From G032773895 sp965248935 (GTDB lineage Bacteria > Pseudomonadota > Gammaproteobacteria > Pseudomonadales > Cellvibrionaceae), in contig OZ252214.1 of assembly GCA_965248935.1 (NCBI GenBank), forward strand, positions 3,782,001 through 3,846,000: a stretch of DNA of 64,000 nucleotides, written 5' to 3'. The first letter of the stretch is position 1, and each line of letters begins with the position of its first letter. The translations under genes and the position numbers were made by a program. A model generated the notes under the pieces. That model made no database searches, was not told where the DNA came from, and was given only the letters and a program-made list of their open reading frames with translations. Shown here piece by piece: positions 38,192 to 47,158 of the stretch.

Positions 38192-39207
38192 TGGCAAAAC
38201 AAACCCTTCCGCAAAACAGACTATTCGCGGAGATACGCGCAGTGCTTGTTCAAGCACGTAAGCAAATCTTACACACCGTTAATAGCCAAATGGTACAAAC
38301 CTATTGGCAGATAGGCCGGTTAATTGTAGAGCAAGAGCAGCAAGGCGAGCATAGGGCCGAATACGGTAAGCAGCAGTTGCAGCAGCTTTCAGATCAGCTT
38401 AAATCTGAATTTGGAAGAGGGTTTGATATCACCAATTTACGGAATATGCGGCGCTTTTATCGGGTTTTTCCAAAGTGGGAGACAGTGTCTCTCGAATTGA
38501 GTTGGTCCCACTACAATGTTTTATCACGTCTGGAAAACGACAAGGCAAGGCATTGGTACTTGCAAGAAGCCAAACAAGAACACTGGAGCGTACGAGCCCT
38601 AGAGAGGCAAACCAGTAAACTCTATTACGAACGCTTGCTGGCCAGTAAAGACAAACAGCCAGTCGAACAAGAAGCACAAGAGAAAACCGCAACCTTGGCG
38701 GATACAGCAAAAGACTACTTACGTGACCCCTACATTCTCGACTTCCTTGACTTAGACGGTAAAACCTATCAAGAAAATGATTTAGAGCAAGCCATTATCA
38801 CCAACCTACAGCAATTCTTGCTCGAACTGGGTAAAGGCTTTGCATTTGTGGAGCGCCAGCAACGTATACGGACCGAAGACGGCGACTTTTACATTGACCT
38901 AGTATTTTATAACTACCATCTCAAATGTTTTTTGCTCATCGACTTAAAAATGAATAAACTCAACCATCAAGATGTCGGTCAAATGGATATGTACGTGCGC
39001 ATGTATGAAGAGCAAAAACGCCGAACGGATGACAACCCGACCATTGGGTTAATCTTGTGCAGTGATACCAACCATACCGTCGCAAAATACTCTGTACTGA
39101 ATGAAAGCAAACAACTCTTTGCATCAAAATATATCACCGAATTACCGTCGGAAGACGAACTCAGAAAAGAGCTGGAGCGCGCACAATTACAACAACGCAA
39201 AATCTAG
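38191..39207 (+). CDS. DUF1016 (YhcG-type) PD-(D/E)xK nuclease family protein
   Basis: 338 residues. The N-terminal domain (TYWQIGRLIVEQEQQGEHRA, then YGKQQLQQLSDQL, FGRGFDITNLRNMRRFYRVF) and the C-terminal nuclease-like part (DGDFYIDLVFYNYHLKCFLLIDLKMNKL in parts: FYIDLVFYNYHLKCFLLIDL) mark the YhcG family, common inside type I restriction loci and other islands. Its start overlaps the hsdR stop by one base, and hsdM follows 82 bp later. Intact. Its job in the locus is not established; an accessory nuclease is likely. Confidence 0.88.
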   Translation: MAKQTLPQNRLFAEIRAVLVQARKQILHTVNSQMVQTYWQIGRLIVEQEQQGEHRAEYGKQQLQQLSDQLKSEFGRGFDITNLRNMRRFYRVFPKWETVSLELSWSHYNVLSRLENDKARHWYLQEAKQEHWSVRALERQTSKLYYERLLASKDKQPVEQEAQEKTATLADTAKDYLRDPYILDFLDLDGKTYQENDLEQAIITNLQQFLLELGKGFAFVERQQRIRTEDGDFYIDLVFYNYHLKCFLLIDLKMNKLNHQDVGQMDMYVRMYEEQKRRTDDNPTIGLILCSDTNHTVAKYSVLNESKQLFASKYITELPSEDELRKELERAQLQQRKI

Positions 39208-39289
39208 CAGCAAAGCGCCAATGGCGACTTCAAGTCAATTGCCTATCACACAAATCAATACAAAATATAAATAAAGAGCAAAATAACGA

Positions 39290-40933
39290 ATGCTAACAGG
39301 CCAATTAAGAAACGACATTGATAAACTATGGGAAAAATTTTGGACAGGGGGCATCACCAATCCCCTAACTGTAATCGAGCAAATCAGCTACCTTATGTTT
39401 GCCCGAATGCTCGATATGCAAGAAGAAACCGCCGAGCGCAAAGCGTCGCGGTAAAGAATTTGACCGTATCTTTGAAAATACACGTAGCGGCCAATTGTTG
39501 CGCTGGAAAAATTTTAAACAGCTTTCCGGTGCGGAAATGCGCAAACACTTAAAAGACAATGTGTTTCCCTTTTTTGCTACCCTAGGCGCGGCAATAAACG
39601 TGGAAGACGAAGATGAACAGGAGGGTAAAAAGGGCAGCAAGAATAAAAAAAATACGGTCAATAAGAAAAATAAAGCTCTAGAAAGCTATGCCCATATTGC
39701 TGAATACATGCAAGATGCGGATCTAGAAATCAAAAACGAATCCGTTCTTACCGAAGCGGTCACTATGGTGGACTCGCTGCCCCTCACCCAAACCGATGTA
39801 AAGGGGGATATCTACAATACCTATTAAGCAAATTAACCACGGCAGGGATTAACGGCCAGTTTCGTACACCACGGCATATTATCGACGCCATCATCGAATT
39901 ACTTGACCCACAACCCGAAGACGTAATTACCGACCCCGCCTGTGGCACCGCCGGTTTTTTAGCCCGAACAATGGAATACCTCAATAAAAAATATTCCAGT
40001 GCAGCAGGTACCTTTAAAGATGAAGACGGCAATGTGCATTACAGCGGTGACCTACTAGAGCCCTACCGCAAACATATTAATAGCAATATGTTCTGGGGGT
40101 TTGACTTCGATACCACCATGTTGCGCGTTTCCAGCATGAACCTAATGCTACATGGTGTAAGTGGTGCAAAAATTTGCTATCAAGATACCCTGAATAAATC
40201 CATTAAAGAGCATTACCCGCAACAGGAAGAAGGCTTCTTCGACAAGATTCTAGCCAACCCACCGTTTAAAGGCAGTTTAGATGAAAGCAATACCAACCCA
40301 AAATTACTCGAAACCGTAAAAACCAAAAAAACCGAACTGCTTTTTGTGGCCCATATACTGCGCGCGTTAAAGCTCGGTGGCAGTGCTGCTGTGATCGTGC
40401 CAGACGGGGTTCTCTTTGGCTCCAGTAAAGCTCACCAACAACTTCGTCAAGAGCTTATTGATAACAACCAGCTAGAAGGGGTTGTCAGTCTACCTTCGGG
40501 CGTATTTAAACCCTATGCCGGTGTGAGTACTGCGATATTATTCTTTACCAAGGGTGGCAATACCGAACGAGTATGGTTTTACGATTTGCAGGCCGATGGC
40601 TATTCACTGGATGATAAACGAACAGAGTTAAAAGGGGAGGGCAGTAATGATTTACCTGATACGATTAAACAGTGGAAGAAGTACCGTGGTTTAATTGAAA
40701 AGAATTATAGAGCAGCAACTATTGAAAAACAGTTTGGGGATAAAAAAGCTAAGGCATTTGTGGTGGATGCTAAAGAGATTAAATCGAATAAATATGATTT
40801 GTCGATTAATCGGTATAAGGAAGTGGTGTATGAGGAGGAGGTTTACGAGTCGCCTAAGAAGATTTTGAGGAAGTTGAAGAAGTTGGAGATGGGGATTTTG
40901 AAGGATTTGGATGAGTTGGAGGGGATGTTGTGA
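39290..40933 (+). pseudogene. hsdM: HsdM, type I N6-adenine methyltransferase, two compensating frameshifts
   Basis: The ATG at 39290 opens MLTGQLRNDIDKLWEKFW but stops at 39454. The middle (to ~39815) lies one frame over, and the rest returns to the first frame. Methylase motif I (DPACGTAGFL, ~39930) and motif IV (NPPF in ILANPPFKGS) are both in the last part. Conserved HsdM sequence bridges both breaks, so the ancestral protein was ~548 residues. Because the two shifts cancel, only ~120 codons are out of frame, yet no single product is made. It overlaps hsdS by 4 bp. Confidence 0.87.
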
Positions 40934-42120
40934 GTTGGCCGATCTCCGTTTTGGGGGAATTAGTTCATGTTAAGGGTGGTAAGAGGCTGCCAAAAGGTGA
41001 ACAGTACTCTGAGAGCGCTACTGAACACGCATATATTCGTGTTTGTGATTTGGGTGGTGGAGGAATTAAAACTAATGTAGATGAACTTAAATACATAAGC
41101 CCAGAAACACAAGAAAAAATTAAGAGGTATACCATTTCTTCCGAAGATGTTTACATCTCAATTGCGGGGTCAATTGGAGTTGTAGGGGCAGTCCCCAAGT
41201 TTTTAGACGGGGCAAATCTTACTGAAAATGCAGCAAAATTAGTTATCAAGGATAAATCAAAAATTGATAAAGGGTATTTGATTTGGTTTCTAGCTACGGC
41301 AGGTAAAGCCTCTATTAATGCCAAGACGAAAGCAACCAGCCAACCGAAATTGGCACTGTTCCGTATTGAAGAGCTAGAAATTCCCCTCCCACCCCTAAAA
41401 GAACAAAAACGCATCGCCGCTATCCTAGACAAAGCCGACGCCATCCGCCGCAAACGCCAACAAGCCATCCAACTCGCCGATGATTTTTTACGGTCTGTGT
41501 TTTTGGATATGTTTGGTGATCCGGTTAGTAATCCTAAGGGGTGGGAGGTTTATTCTTTATCTGACTTAACTTCTAAAATTACTGATGGAACACACAAGAC
41601 TCCGACGTATATTTCTGAAGGGATACCATTTCTATCTGCAAAAAATATAAAAAATCAAGGACTGGATTGGACTGACACGAAATTCATATCAGTAGATGAG
41701 CACCAAGATCTTTCTAAGCGCTGCAACCCGGAAATTGGAGATATCATTCTCAGTAAAAGTGGGTCATTGGGAACGCCTGCAATTGTCGATGTGGATAGAG
41801 AATTTTCTCTTTTCGAAAGTGCTGCTTTGTTGAAACCTATTTCAGAAATTATTAATCCTATGTATCTATTGCACTTTTTGCGCTCTAGTCCTGGAAAATA
41901 TTTGATGTTGAAGTCAGCAAAAGGGGTTGCCATAAGGCACCTACATCTAACTGACCTTAGGCAATTACAGGTTATTCTTCCTCCCCTTAGCATTCAAGGC
42001 GACTTTGCACAGCTGGTGCGAAGAATAACCTCGTTGATCCGAAATTTAGAAGTTATGAAGGGTGAGAATACAAATGTTTTTTGTTCATTGAGTCAAAAAG
42101 CCTTCTCAGGAAAACTCTAG
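40930..42120 (+). CDS. hsdS: HsdS, type I specificity subunit
   Basis: 396 residues, GTG start overlapping the hsdM stop. Two target-recognition domains (about 1-150 and 190-370) are separated by the conserved spacer helix (LPPLKEQKRIAAILDKADAI, residues ~156-175, then RRKRQQAIQLADDFLRSVF) that sets the gap in the bipartite target. The second domain ends with LPPLSIQGDFAQLV. Intact, in contrast to its partners; recombination between recognition domains is common in this family. Confidence 0.92.
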   Translation: MSWPISVLGELVHVKGGKRLPKGEQYSESATEHAYIRVCDLGGGGIKTNVDELKYISPETQEKIKRYTISSEDVYISIAGSIGVVGAVPKFLDGANLTENAAKLVIKDKSKIDKGYLIWFLATAGKASINAKTKATSQPKLALFRIEELEIPLPPLKEQKRIAAILDKADAIRRKRQQAIQLADDFLRSVFLDMFGDPVSNPKGWEVYSLSDLTSKITDGTHKTPTYISEGIPFLSAKNIKNQGLDWTDTKFISVDEHQDLSKRCNPEIGDIILSKSGSLGTPAIVDVDREFSLFESAALLKPISEIINPMYLLHFLRSSPGKYLMLKSAKGVAIRHLHLTDLRQLQVILPPLSIQGDFAQLVRRITSLIRNLEVMKGENTNVFCSLSQKAFSGKL

Positions 42121-42179
42121 ACATGACAATGAATATGCACAACCGTACCTCGGTAAACGTACGGCTGTACGTCGGACTC

Positions 42180-42333
42180 GTAGGTTGGAAAAGCCAAAGG
42201 CGCCTTCCAACGTTTATCGTGGTATTGCTCGGTGGTGAATTGATTTGAATTTTGGTTGTGGGTGGTTTTTATTGGGTGGTATTGATGGTTGCGGTATTTA
42301 TGTCGGATGGCGGCTTCGCCTTTTCCAATCCAT
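42180..42333. mobile_element. MITE-like element, 154 bp, deletion derivative
   Basis: Starts with the gtaggttggaaaag end and finishes at 42302-42333 with a diverged inverted copy. About 120 bp of the interior nearly equals the left part of the element at 34323. The pair flanks the hsdR-hsdS region. Confidence 0.78.
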
Positions 42334-42410
42334 GTGCCTGTATGAATTTTGTACATTCAGACCGGAATATCATTTAAGCCGATCAAGCTTGGCGACTACC
42401 CTGCAAAACT

Positions 42411-42440
42411 AAAGAGGCAAAGGGTATTGCCTCTTTGTTT
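42411..42440 (-). terminator. Terminator-like hairpin
   Basis: Perfect 10-bp stem (aaagaggcaa / ttgcctcttt) with a 6-base loop, next to the stop of the minus-strand remnant. Confidence 0.65.
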
Positions 42441-42443
42441 AAA

Positions 42444-42623
42444 TTACGGTTCAAAGCTTACTCTTAATGGTCTCTTGAATACTTCTTTATGTTCAATAGG
42501 AATGCCATTGGTATCAATACGATGGTCAATACCAGTAATTAATGCAACTTGTGAACGAATACCGCGCAGGAATGATCTATTGCTCGTTAGTATTAATATA
42601 GTTTTCCACTTAAAATTATTTGT
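42444..42623 (-). pseudogene. C-terminal remnant of an unknown gene (minus strand)
   Basis: 59 codons end in a stop at 42444-42446 and contain RSFLRGIRSQVALITGIDH and PIEHKEVFKRPLRVSFEP. There is no start, and the frame is closed at its 5' side. A shorter match lies at ~34190, again beside a copy of the effector-like gene. A normal terminator follows the stop, so this was once a real gene end. Family not recognised. Confidence 0.5.
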
Positions 42624-42753
42624 CTAAGGTTACTCAGATGTCTTCAGCTACCCACCATTTGCCGCAATTGAAGCCATTCGAAAAGCATCCCAAAGCAGTC
42701 CGTCACTACGTGTAGGAAGTCGAGGTATTGGTGCCGTCGCACTCCAGGGAGGC

Positions 42754-43683
42754 TTGATTGACCTGGGTTATAAGATGCCTTTGACGACTAAAAAAACAGG
42801 GTTCCCAGATGGTATATTTGGTAATGAGACAAAACAGGCGGTAATACAATTTCAAAGAGACGAAAAAATAAAGCTCGTTGATGGTATTGCTGGAAGAACA
42901 ACAATCGGTACTCTTGATAGGCGCCTAGCAGAAAAATTCAAGAAGCCGGTTAAACCACCTAAACCTATGCCAGTTATTCCCAGTGATAAAAACTATACCA
43001 TCGGAACAGTTAACCCTTCGATAACACCAGATGCTGGCGCAGGCATATTTAACTCTAAGTCTACAGAAGCTTCTATGTGGGCGCTCAAACAATCTATACT
43101 CGAAATTTTGCCACCTAGAGGCGCTTCGGCATCCGTTGCTATTGGTCGAAATGCAGCCATTAATATGAAGCACTATCTCGATGCCCTTGGTACTGATATA
43201 CCGATTGATCTAGAAAATATGTTGGAGTCTGGCCCAACGGCTAAGGGACGGTATAGGCACGAAGTGAGTCAAGCGAAGAAATTTGTTGAAACTCTAGCAG
43301 AAGGGACTCACCAAATTACGTCTAAATCAGCAGAAAGCGCCTACAACTACAAATCAGAAAGTTGGGATTGGTTTTACGCCATTGGTGGTTATTCCACCTG
43401 GGGCAAAGGCGTTGCAAAAGTCTCGAATGGTGGTGTTGGGAAAATATTTGAAATAGACTTCGAATATCATTTTTTTGACCGTTATAATTGGGATGGAGGT
43501 AAAAAGGTTACGATCGGCCCCATTACAATAACAGACGAATGTATGGGGGAGTTTCACCGTCAAGGGCTGGCAAAGGAATACAATACCAAAACATTTATTA
43601 AACGGAAGTTTAAATGGAAGTTTAAATGGAAACAAGGTGAAGCAATACCCGAAGCACAATATAATCGTGCGGATGGTCGATAA
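42754..43683 (+). CDS. Peptidoglycan-binding-domain protein, effector-like, 5' end uncertain
   Basis: The frame is open from about 42622 but has no ATG or GTG before the TTG at 42754. Upstream codons (FAAIEAIRKAS, GAVALQGGLIDLG) and then FGNETKQAVIQFQRDEKIKL form a PG_binding_1 domain, so the original start was probably lost or is non-standard. The C-terminal part (YNWDGGKKVTIGPITITDE) is of a type seen in secreted toxins, but I cannot name its activity. It contains a 12-bp tandem repeat (KFKWKFKW). A lipoprotein gene follows 21 bp downstream; the pair resembles an effector and periplasmic immunity. Fragments of it occur at 34.2-34.65 and 48.39 kb. Confidence 0.6.
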   Translation: MIDLGYKMPLTTKKTGFPDGIFGNETKQAVIQFQRDEKIKLVDGIAGRTTIGTLDRRLAEKFKKPVKPPKPMPVIPSDKNYTIGTVNPSITPDAGAGIFNSKSTEASMWALKQSILEILPPRGASASVAIGRNAAINMKHYLDALGTDIPIDLENMLESGPTAKGRYRHEVSQAKKFVETLAEGTHQITSKSAESAYNYKSESWDWFYAIGGYSTWGKGVAKVSNGGVGKIFEIDFEYHFFDRYNWDGGKKVTIGPITITDECMGEFHRQGLAKEYNTKTFIKRKFKWKFKWKQGEAIPEAQYNRADGR

Positions 43684-43704
43684 AAAACTGAGATAATCAA
43701 TAAA

Positions 43705-44147
43705 ATGAAAAAATATTTCCTATGGTTAGCCAGCTCTCTTATTCTTCTACTGTCTGTTACAGCGTGCAGTGACGGTGCCAACGGAACAAAGCAAAGCCAA
43801 ACCTATATTGCCAATTTCGAGACTGCCACAGGCTTAACACTTCCTAAAGGTTCCCTGGTCGAATATTATGAGCAGGAAGCCGAATCGGACTCTCTCTTTC
43901 GGCTCAAACTGCGTCTTGCAAAAACGGAATTTGACTCCTGGGTAGAGTCTCTTGGTTTAAATTCAAATTTTTTTCCCCTGAAAAACAGTACCTGCTGGGG
44001 CCAAATATCAACGGCTGGTCACCTCAAAGTAAAAAGAACCTAGCCACAGCTCAAATTCCCTTCAGCAATGGTATGACAATGAATTTAGCCTATCAAAGTG
44101 CCAATGCTTCCGAATACCATATTTGGTTGGTATATCATGGTAATTAG
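43705..44147 (+). pseudogene. Lipoprotein (candidate immunity) with a frameshift at a T7-C4 run
   Basis: Begins with a lipoprotein signal (MKKYFLWLASSLILLLSVTAC). The first frame stops at 44043, but from ~43980 the next frame continues with YLLGPNINGWSPQS and ends in WLVYHGN at 44147. The break falls at seven T plus four C, a slippage-prone site; a 1-nt change would give a protein of ~147 residues. The 3' ~50 bp recurs at 48.4 kb with the same stop. Its place after the PG-binding protein suggests a periplasmic immunity role. Confidence 0.65.
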
Positions 44148-44189
44148 TGTGAACAGGCCCTGTGCGTATTCTCTATTTCTCCTAGCCCT

Positions 44190-44313
44190 TAGACGACATT
44201 AATTTGGGCCGAAAATATAAAATATATTCCACCGTTCTCTTGTTAGAAGTAACGTACTCTCAAGCAAAGCTTTTAAACCGTTTTAAAATAACCTAAAGAC
44301 AAAACCCGGCGCG
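44190..44313 (+). pseudogene. Decayed inverted copy of part of the gene at 47577-48219
   Basis: Plus-strand translation INLGRKYKIYSTVLLLEVTY matches INLAQRYKIYSTVLLLEVTH of the minus-strand gene (47787-47910), then decays with a stop. About 125 bp are shared in opposite orientation. The rest of the stretch 44314-44590 shows no gene. Confidence 0.85.
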
Positions 44314-44590
44314 TTGTATAAGCGTATGGATCACAAACGTCACTTGTAACTTTTTATCTTAACGTCAAAATAGGCTGTACCATTAAAAATGCGTCTCCGC
44401 CTAATAGTATATTTTTAATTCAATCCTGGTTCCATAGTACGTATTTACGTGACATGTAATAGGGTACGACAAAAACGTCTAAAATATTTAGATATGTTTT
44501 GGAGCGTTCTTCCAGAGTGACGGGCCGATCCCGGCTGCTCCTAAAATTTTTTGTTCTTTGAGGGTGTCCCTTGGGTTGAATTATGCTCGA

Positions 44591-44611
44591 TTACCTGTAC
44601 TATAGGTAATT
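44591..44611. promoter_or_regulatory. Palindrome and direct repeats upstream of the ATPase gene
   Basis: attacct-N7-aggtaat at 44591-44611, with the half-site ataggtaatt followed by gcgcgtaac repeated at ~44603 and ~44632. It lies ~110 bp before the ATPase start and could be an operator. Confidence 0.45.
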
Positions 44612-44722
44612 ATGCATATGGCGCGTAACAATAGGTAATTTGCGCGTAACATACTAATGTTGTTGTAAGTATAATTGGGCCATTTTGGTCAAAATATCCT
44701 TACTTAACCAATCGGGGCTTAT

Positions 44723-45829
44723 ATGGAAGAGTGGCATTATCCAAGAACGGAGTTAGCTGAACAATATCTGAGTTTAGTGGCTTTAGGTATTACATCTAAC
44801 TTCGCTATTATAGCTCCGAGAAGGAAAGGTAAAACTTTATTCATTCTACAAGACTTGTCGCCTCTCGCTCAAAAGAAGAAGTATCTTCCTGTGTATGCAA
44901 GTCTTTGGCAAAATATTAATACACCACATGAAAGCTTGATATCTGCCTTGGAAGAAGCGATTCAAACACTTGATAAAAAAGCGATTATCAGTCGTTTGCT
45001 GAAATCGAAGATTAAAAAGACGACTGTTAGTAATGAGCTTCTTGGCAAAATGGAAATCGAATTTGCTGACAATCCGACCAAACCTACAAACAAAGAGTTG
45101 GCTTATTTAGACCAGTTGCTGAGTACTCTTGTAGAGAAAGCCGGTAGAAAGACTGTTCTTCTCCTAATTGATGAAGTTCAGCACCTATCCACATCGAGCT
45201 TGTTTGATCCTCTGGCTCACACACTGCGGACAATGCTTGATAAGAGGCAAGGAAAGGTCAAAAGCATTTTCACTGGTTCTTCTAGGCACTACATGAACCT
45301 TTTATTTAATGAGTCTCAGTCGCCTTTTTATCATTTTGTTGAATCGGTGCCATTCCCTGACCTTGATAGTAGTTTCATTGCGTTTTTGAGAGAGAAATTA
45401 GCAAAAGATCACGACTATGCTGTGGCGACTAAGCCACTTGTTGAAGTGTTTTCTAACTTAGATCAGTCACCTTATTGGATGATGAAACTAGTTTCACACC
45501 TGATTACTTTCAAAACGCCAGTTGCGCAAGCTCAAGAGTATATATTACAGCTCATGGAAGCGACTGAAGGGTTTGAATTGCTCGCAAAGAAGATGAAACC
45601 CATTGATCGTATAGTATTTCTTGCTCTTTGTGATAATACTAATCCTTTCTCCCGTGAATTGATGACCAGAATTGATCGGGAAACTGATGTAAAAGGTGTT
45701 CAATCGAACATTCAGCGAGCAATTAAGAGGCTTTCCGAAGCCAATTTGATTAGTCAGCTCAAAAAGGGCAAGTACTACATTGAAAAGCCTGGCATGAAAC
45801 GCTATCTCCTAGAAACCCTTAAGGGGTAG
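44723..45829 (+). CDS. AAA+ (archaeal-ATPase/STAND-like) ATP-binding protein
   Basis: 368 residues: Walker A at 31-38 (APRRKGKT, with Ala in place of the first Gly), Walker B at ~145-151 (VLLLIDEVQHL), a sensor-like FTGSSR, and a C-terminal winged helix (IQRAIKRLSEANLISQLKKG). The layout resembles stand-alone ATPases of mobile elements and some defence loci. No partner gene is adjacent on this strand. Its surroundings are gene fragments and IS remnants. Function unknown. Confidence 0.7.
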   Translation: MEEWHYPRTELAEQYLSLVALGITSNFAIIAPRRKGKTLFILQDLSPLAQKKKYLPVYASLWQNINTPHESLISALEEAIQTLDKKAIISRLLKSKIKKTTVSNELLGKMEIEFADNPTKPTNKELAYLDQLLSTLVEKAGRKTVLLLIDEVQHLSTSSLFDPLAHTLRTMLDKRQGKVKSIFTGSSRHYMNLLFNESQSPFYHFVESVPFPDLDSSFIAFLREKLAKDHDYAVATKPLVEVFSNLDQSPYWMMKLVSHLITFKTPVAQAQEYILQLMEATEGFELLAKKMKPIDRIVFLALCDNTNPFSRELMTRIDRETDVKGVQSNIQRAIKRLSEANLISQLKKGKYYIEKPGMKRYLLETLKG

Positions 45830-45853
45830 TTGATAGGGATGTTGTTTATTCCT

Positions 45854-46060
45854 AGGGCCTGTTCACACTAATCAACCTGTCTGCAATTAGTGAGAAATAA
45901 ATAAAGTGTTTTAACCCAACGATTGATTCGCATGTAGATGCAATAACCAAGTCGTTCTGGAAGTCTCCGCCATTTACAGCCGTATTTGGCGACATAGAGA
46001 AATGCATTAATGACTTGTTGTATGTTAGGTATTTTCACATTTCCTCGCTGAACGTACCTA
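45854..46060 (-). mobile_element. IS5-family transposase remnant (DUF4096-type N-terminus)
   Basis: Minus-strand translation NIQQVINAFLYVAKYGCKWR, then RLPERLG and INRWVK, matches the N-terminal domain of IS5-group transposases; the catalytic part is missing. The 19-bp end sequence at 45854-45872 (attagtgtgaacaggccct on the minus strand) occurs again at 44143-44161 in the opposite orientation and, with two changes, at 48452-48470. Confidence 0.75.
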
Positions 46061-46214
46061 ATTTATGGTAATAATCACTTAAAGTATCTAATCTGAGTTG
46101 TGCGCTTTGTAAATATTCATGTAAACCCTGGGTTTCTAACTCTAAATCCCGTATTTCCGAGGCGCGTATATTCGGGTTAACCTTGGCGAGTTCTGTCAGG
46201 TGTTGTAACAGTCA
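46061..46214 (-). pseudogene. Duplicate of the rapA 3' end
   Basis: About 154 bp nearly identical to 48505-48659, covering the last ~50 codons of rapA. It breaks off at ttgtaacagtc, where rapA continues. It directly adjoins the transposase remnant. The following 46215-46358 shows no gene. Confidence 0.9.
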
Positions 46215-46358
46215 CTATTCCTGCTCTTCTTTATCTGTTAATTGTTTATAGGTCCAATACTTAGCTTTTGTTTTGTTTTATTTTGTTCTTTTCAGAGCTA
46301 TGTTAGGGCGTTTAAGTGCGTGTCAGGGAATGCCACCAAATCCCACACTCTGGTATGG

Positions 46359-47156
46359 CTATTTATCAATAAAGAAATTTATCTTTTCAATTGTTGATGG
46401 GGTTTCAAATAATTCATTGTGATTGCAATCACTGATTGTTTGTATCATTTTATTTTTAGGGAGGTTGATAAATATGGTTTTGGAGTGAGTTAGAGGGATA
46501 ATGGTATCGTTTTGAGCAATTATAACGAGAGTTTCTGTGTGGATATTTTTTGCAGTGCTGGCGAGTTCAAACCTGTGTTTTATTGCAAAAGTTGGTACAT
46601 AAAAACGCTCTTTCCCAATTTTTGAAATGCTATGTAACGGACAAAGAAGGATAAGTTTTGATAGGGGCCGGTGTTTGGCTACGTACCCAGCTATTGCACT
46701 GCCTAAACTGTGCCCAATAATTATTAATTCTGAATTTGTGTGTTGAGCTTGCACGTAGTCGAAAATTTCAAGAGCATCTGAGTATAGTTTTTTCTCGGAA
46801 GGTGAACCTTCGCTCAACCCATAACCCCGATAGTTAAAAGTAAAAAGTTCATCGACATTAAAACCTTCCAATACTGGAAGCATAGTGCTTGTATCTTGTG
46901 CATTACCTCCAAAATAAATAAGGCATTTTTTGCTTTTTTTATTTAGGGTTTGCCCTTTTGAATGCCACCCCTGAAGAAAAATACCGTCTTTAGCTTTTAT
47001 GGTTATGGCGCGCAAGGCGAGACGTTTATAAACTAAGAAATCGGGTTTTACTCTTTGAAATATTAGTTTCTCTTGAAATACAAATAATAGCACTAAGAAA
47101 ATTAAATAGGTTCCTGATACGAAGCCTATAACGCTGAATATAATAGCAAGTGTCAT
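46359..47156 (-). CDS. Membrane-anchored alpha/beta hydrolase (BEM46-like)
   Basis: 265 residues with an N-terminal membrane helix (~3-27) and an alpha/beta hydrolase. Ser is in IIGHSLGSA, Asp in IIAQNDTIIP, His in CNHNELF; NYRGYGLSEG is typical of the BEM46/YfhR group. It follows the lipoprotein gene by 2 bp, so it is the third gene of a small minus-strand operon. Substrate unknown. Confidence 0.82.
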   Translation of the reverse strand: MTLAIIFSVIGFVSGTYLIFLVLLFVFQEKLIFQRVKPDFLVYKRLALRAITIKAKDGIFLQGWHSKGQTLNKKSKKCLIYFGGNAQDTSTMLPVLEGFNVDELFTFNYRGYGLSEGSPSEKKLYSDALEIFDYVQAQHTNSELIIIGHSLGSAIAGYVAKHRPLSKLILLCPLHSISKIGKERFYVPTFAIKHRFELASTAKNIHTETLVIIAQNDTIIPLTHSKTIFINLPKNKMIQTISDCNHNELFETPSTIEKINFFIDK

Positions 47157-47158
47157 TA

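Noticed and set aside
42349..42627. Plus-strand open frame of 92 codons
   Set aside because: It is antisense to the remnant ending in VSFEP and crosses a terminator-like hairpin.
34809..44147. Treating all frameshifts as sequencing error
   Set aside because: Possible for single cases, but about twenty complete housekeeping genes are open throughout, and the 16-bp duplication and multi-part remnants cannot be explained by base-level errors. Read data would be needed to settle the single-base cases.
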